NCBI RefSeq assembly: GCF_009600985.1
Contig: NZ_VDFP01000023.1
Location: forward strand, 1-43,702
DNA from: Companilactobacillus halodurans
GTDB lineage: Bacteria; Bacillota; Bacilli; Lactobacillales; Lactobacillaceae
Direction: 5' to 3'
DNA length: 43,702 bases
Shown: positions 41,150-43,702 of the stretch, piece by piece
Layout of the letters: every line of letters begins with the position of its first letter
Numbering within the stretch: position 1 is the first letter of the stretch
The notes under the pieces: model-generated
Seen by the model: only the letters and a program-made list of their open reading frames with translations
What the model was told of the DNA's origin: nothing
Databases searched by the model: none
Position numbers and translations under genes: made by a program

Positions 41150-42298
41150 ATGAATTTCATAACGCTTCTGGCATTAATGCTTTTCTTAACGCTATTTGTC
41201 AGCCACATTTTTAATCGACTGAAAGTCCCTGCTGTTGTAGGACAACTTTTACTCGGGGTCGTTTTGGGTAAGGGCGTGTTACACATTGTCAATCCATCAC
41301 ACGAAGTCCAATTATTCGCTGACATTGGGGTTATTTTGTTGATGTTTTTAGCTGGGCTTGAAAGCGACTTAAAATTGCTGAGAACTCACCTACTACCAAG
41401 TATTAATGTCGCTATCTTTGGCGTTATCTTACCAGTTGCCCTAACCTTAGGGACAGCTTTGATTTTTGGAATCAATTTAAAAGAAAGCATTTTTATGTCC
41501 GTTGTCTTTGCGGCAACATCAGTTTCAATTTCAGTTGAAGTCTTGAAGAGTCTCAATTACCTCTCAAGTACTTCCGGGACCGTCATTTTAGGGGCAGCTG
41601 TTGCTGACGATATTTTAGCTATTTCTATTTTGAGTATTATGTCAGGAACTTTGACAGGAAACTTTTCCATTAAGAAAATCCTTGTTTTAGTAGCAATGTG
41701 GATTTTCTTCGTTATCTTAGTTGTGGTCTTCTTCAAATGGGTCATCCCTCAATTAATGAAATTATCCGAATATATTCAAGCAACTCATGCGCAAACGATT
41801 TTTGCCCTAGTAATTTGTTTTATCATGGCTTACATTGCCGATGCAGTCCAATTAGATTCCGTTTTAGGAGCTTTTGTGGCAGGTATTGCCGTTTCTAACG
41901 CTAAAGATTATAATCCGCGTATCAACCAAAATATCGAAACTATCGGGTACGCAATCTTTATTCCCATCTTCTTTATCAGTATTGGTTTAAACCTTGAATT
42001 CGATACTTTCATTCGTGATTTCTGGTTAATCGTGCTCTTCACCGTTACAGGTGTAATTGGTAAATTGATTGGTGCTGGATTCGGAGCTCGAATATCTGGA
42101 TTTGGTATCAAAGATTCTTACGTCATCGGTTCAGGGATGATTTCTCGTGGTGAAATGGCCTTGATCGTGGCCCAAGTTGGTTATGGTGCTCATTTACTTT
42201 CAGATGAATACTATTCAACAGTTATTATCAGTATCATTTTAATCACGATTATTGCCCCATTCTTCCTCAAACATTCAATTAGTAAGAATCCTTTATAG
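41150..42298 (+). CDS. CPA2-family cation:proton antiporter (NapA/KefB type)
   Basis: A 382-aa protein with about 12 helices and no C-terminal TrkA-N domain. The N-terminus FNRLKVPAVVGQLLLGVVLGKGVLH and FADIGVILLMFLAGLESDL are typical. The ion-binding helix has two adjacent Asp residues (GAAVADDILAISIL), as in electrogenic Na+/H+ antiporters of the NapA/NhaA type. MISRGEMALIVAQVG is the conserved late motif. GGAG precedes the ATG. It is translated with the TetR gene. Na+ versus K+ cannot be settled from sequence alone. Confidence 0.9.
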   Translation: MNFITLLALMLFLTLFVSHIFNRLKVPAVVGQLLLGVVLGKGVLHIVNPSHEVQLFADIGVILLMFLAGLESDLKLLRTHLLPSINVAIFGVILPVALTLGTALIFGINLKESIFMSVVFAATSVSISVEVLKSLNYLSSTSGTVILGAAVADDILAISILSIMSGTLTGNFSIKKILVLVAMWIFFVILVVVFFKWVIPQLMKLSEYIQATHAQTIFALVICFIMAYIADAVQLDSVLGAFVAGIAVSNAKDYNPRINQNIETIGYAIFIPIFFISIGLNLEFDTFIRDFWLIVLFTVTGVIGKLIGAGFGARISGFGIKDSYVIGSGMISRGEMALIVAQVGYGAHLLSDEYYSTVIISIILITIIAPFFLKHSISKNPL

Positions 42299-42305
42299 CT
42301 AATAG

Positions 42306-42349
42306 TTTCCACTAAACCTTTTTACGATATATAATGTTAGCGTAAACAT
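42306..42349 (+). promoter_or_regulatory. ndh promoter with overlapping cre-like (CcpA) site
   Basis: -35 TTCCAC (42307-42312), 17-nt spacer, perfect -10 TATAAT (42330-42335). ATGTTAGCGTAAACAT (42334-42349) fits the cre consensus WTGNAANCGNWNNCAW with one mismatch and covers the -10 end and start site. CcpA binding there would block transcription when sugar is plentiful. Confidence 0.65.
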
Positions 42350-42381
42350 CTAATTTCGAAGCAAAAAGGAGAAGGTTGATT

Positions 42382-43569
42382 ATGGCACATATTTTAATAC
42401 TAGGCGCTGGCTATGGTGGTCTTAGAGCTGCACGTGATTTAGCTAAGAGTACCCCAGCGGGAACACAAATTGATTTAGTTGATAAAAACGAAAAACATGT
42501 CGAAAAGACAGCCCTACACACGATTGCTGCGGGAACAAATCGTGCTGATGCAGTAAGTTTCGACGTTCGTTCAGTTCTACCTTCAAATGTTAATTTCATC
42601 AAGGCAACTGTTTCTAAACTTGATTTAGATAATAAGACTGTGGAATTTTCTGATCACGATTCAATCATTTATGATTATATCGTTGTCGCTTTGGGCTTCC
42701 GTTCTGAAGACTTTGGACTTGAGGGCGCTAGTGAGAATGCTTTGATCCTCCAAGACCTTGAAACAGCCCAAAATATTTATAAAAAGATAAACGAGAATAT
42801 TGCTAATTACAAGAAATCACAAGACCCAGCAGACTTGAACATCATCGTTTGTGGTGCAGGCTTTACTGGCGTTGAAGTTTTAGGTGAATTAGTCGATACC
42901 GTTAAGATTCTTAAAGCAAAATATGAAGTTCCCGAAATTAAAGTTACTTGCCTTGAAATGGCAACTAGAATTCTACCAATGTTTGATGAAAACTTGGCAA
43001 CTTATGCCGTTGACTACTTAGATAGAAATGGCATTAAATTGATTACAGGTGCGAAGATTACAAAGATTGAAAAACAAGCTGTCATTTATATGGATGGAGA
43101 CACTCAAAAGAGCGTTGCCGGAAGTACTATTATCTGGACTGTTGGTGTCAGTGGCTCTGATGTTATCAAAGATTCTGGCATGGACGCTAAGAGAAATAGA
43201 GTTATGACAACTGAGTTCCTTAACCTCGAAGATCACCCTGAAGCTTACTTCATTGGTGATGACTCAGCTATCATCCCTAAGGGTGAAGAACGTCCATATC
43301 CAACAACTGGTCAACTAGCAACTTCTGAAGGTGCTGGTGCAGCCTTTAATATCGCTGCTGCCTTAAATGGCCAAGATTTGAAACCATATACTTACCACTC
43401 AATGGGTACCGTTGCCTCATTAGGTCAAAATCACGGTATCGCTGAAATCACTGATAAGAGCCTTAAATTCAAAGGTCCATTTGCTTCACTACTCAAGCAC
43501 TTGTCAGCTGATCGTGGAATTATGGAAATTGCTGGTATCAAGACAGCTGTTAAGAAAGGTACTATCTAA
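42382..43569 (+). CDS. ndh: Type II NADH dehydrogenase (NDH-2)
   Basis: A 395-aa membrane-associated flavoprotein passing electrons from NADH to quinone. The FAD motif is ILILGAGYGGLRAA near the N-terminus, and the NADH motif is IIVCGAGFTGVEVLGEL. FIGDDSAI and PYPTTGQLATSEGAGAAFNI close the FAD site. I start at ATG 42382, preceded by GGAGAAGG. With CydAB and a MenA-derived quinone it can complete an aerobic chain. A terminator at 43614 ends it. Confidence 0.95.
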   Translation: MAHILILGAGYGGLRAARDLAKSTPAGTQIDLVDKNEKHVEKTALHTIAAGTNRADAVSFDVRSVLPSNVNFIKATVSKLDLDNKTVEFSDHDSIIYDYIVVALGFRSEDFGLEGASENALILQDLETAQNIYKKINENIANYKKSQDPADLNIIVCGAGFTGVEVLGELVDTVKILKAKYEVPEIKVTCLEMATRILPMFDENLATYAVDYLDRNGIKLITGAKITKIEKQAVIYMDGDTQKSVAGSTIIWTVGVSGSDVIKDSGMDAKRNRVMTTEFLNLEDHPEAYFIGDDSAIIPKGEERPYPTTGQLATSEGAGAAFNIAAALNGQDLKPYTYHSMGTVASLGQNHGIAEITDKSLKFKGPFASLLKHLSADRGIMEIAGIKTAVKKGTI

Positions 43570-43613
43570 ATCTTTTGGCTGTTCGTCAAATTAAGTTGAT
43601 GGCAGTTTACATA

Positions 43614-43647
43614 AGCAGTTAGATCATAATTGGTCTAGCTGTTTTTT
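43614..43647 (+). terminator. Terminator after ndh
   Basis: AGCAGTTAGA (43614-43623) pairs with TCTAGCTGTT (43634-43643) using two G-U pairs, followed by four more T residues. Confidence 0.75.
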
Positions 43648-43648
43648 A

Positions 43649-43677
43649 TTTGGCTGACGAGCTTGCTCGGAGCCAAA
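43649..43677. repeat. GC-rich hairpin at the right edge
   Basis: TTTGGCT-GA-CGAGC-TT-GCTCG-G-AGCCAAA, a nearly perfect inverted repeat with small bulges. The + strand side is followed by A residues, so it is not an ordinary + strand terminator. Its context lies beyond the window. Confidence 0.5.
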
Positions 43678-43702
43678 AAATTTGAAGATTGATACGCTTA
43701 AT

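Overview
This is a low-GC Gram-positive chromosomal window. Gene content points to a lactic acid bacterium of the Lactobacillaceae, probably close to Companilactobacillus (formerly the L. alimentarius/farciminis group). The signs are strong AGGAGG-type ribosome sites, frequent TTG/GTG starts, PepC, two acetate kinases, DUF1129/DUF975/DUF951 proteins, and a murE paired with an aspartate racemase gene, as expected for L-Lys-D-Asp peptidoglycan. The genus is inferred from gene content only. The rsmG-parA-parB-DUF951-ychF block suggests the window is fairly near oriC. I see no tRNA, rRNA, CRISPR array, prophage or intact insertion sequence.

Layout. 0-3 kb (minus): a Zn/Mn-type ABC importer (lipoprotein, ATPase, permease) with a GtrA-like gene at its end. 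3.1-3.7 kb: a low-complexity lipoprotein. 3.8-9.1 kb (minus): a tight operon of OmpR-type regulator, VanS-like kinase, D,D-carboxypeptidase, MurE and aspartate racemase. 9.2-14.1 kb: a small membrane protein, then DUF1129, ychF, DUF951, parB, parA and rsmG. 14.2-17.2 kb: two GNAT acetyltransferases, an orphan CopY-like repressor, and an EAL-domain gene that has lost its ATG. Three copies of a structured repeat follow. 17.2-28 kb: pepC, an orphan gatD, a GT-C-like membrane protein, ackA, an ECF S-component, proC, DUF975, a MerR/TipA regulator, thiD/pdxK, and a membrane protein with a long Asn/Gln-rich tail. 28-36 kb: cydABDC, a long-chain polyprenyl diphosphate synthase and menA. 36-43.6 kb: a second ackA, a large coiled-coil protein next to a GtrB-like glycosyltransferase, a TetR regulator with a CPA2 antiporter, and a type II NADH dehydrogenase.

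How the genes work together. Cytochrome bd (cydAB), its assembly exporter (cydDC), a quinone side-chain synthase, MenA and NDH-2 make a minimal NADH-quinone-oxygen chain. No menaquinone head-group or heme synthesis genes are in the window. This fits respiration fed by scavenged heme and DHNA or quinone. A near-consensus CcpA (cre) site overlaps the ndh promoter and suggests sugar repression. The 3.8-9.1 kb operon links an envelope-sensing system to peptidoglycan precursor synthesis and trimming.

The least explained parts are these: (i) a family of about 120-nt structured elements placed at the 3' ends of two convergent genes, with compensatory changes in their stems; (ii) dispersed long-hairpin terminators sharing a CTGGTAAT/ATTACCAG core at convergent gene junctions; (iii) the coiled-coil protein at 37.5 kb; (iv) the prion-like N/Q-rich membrane protein at 26.6 kb.
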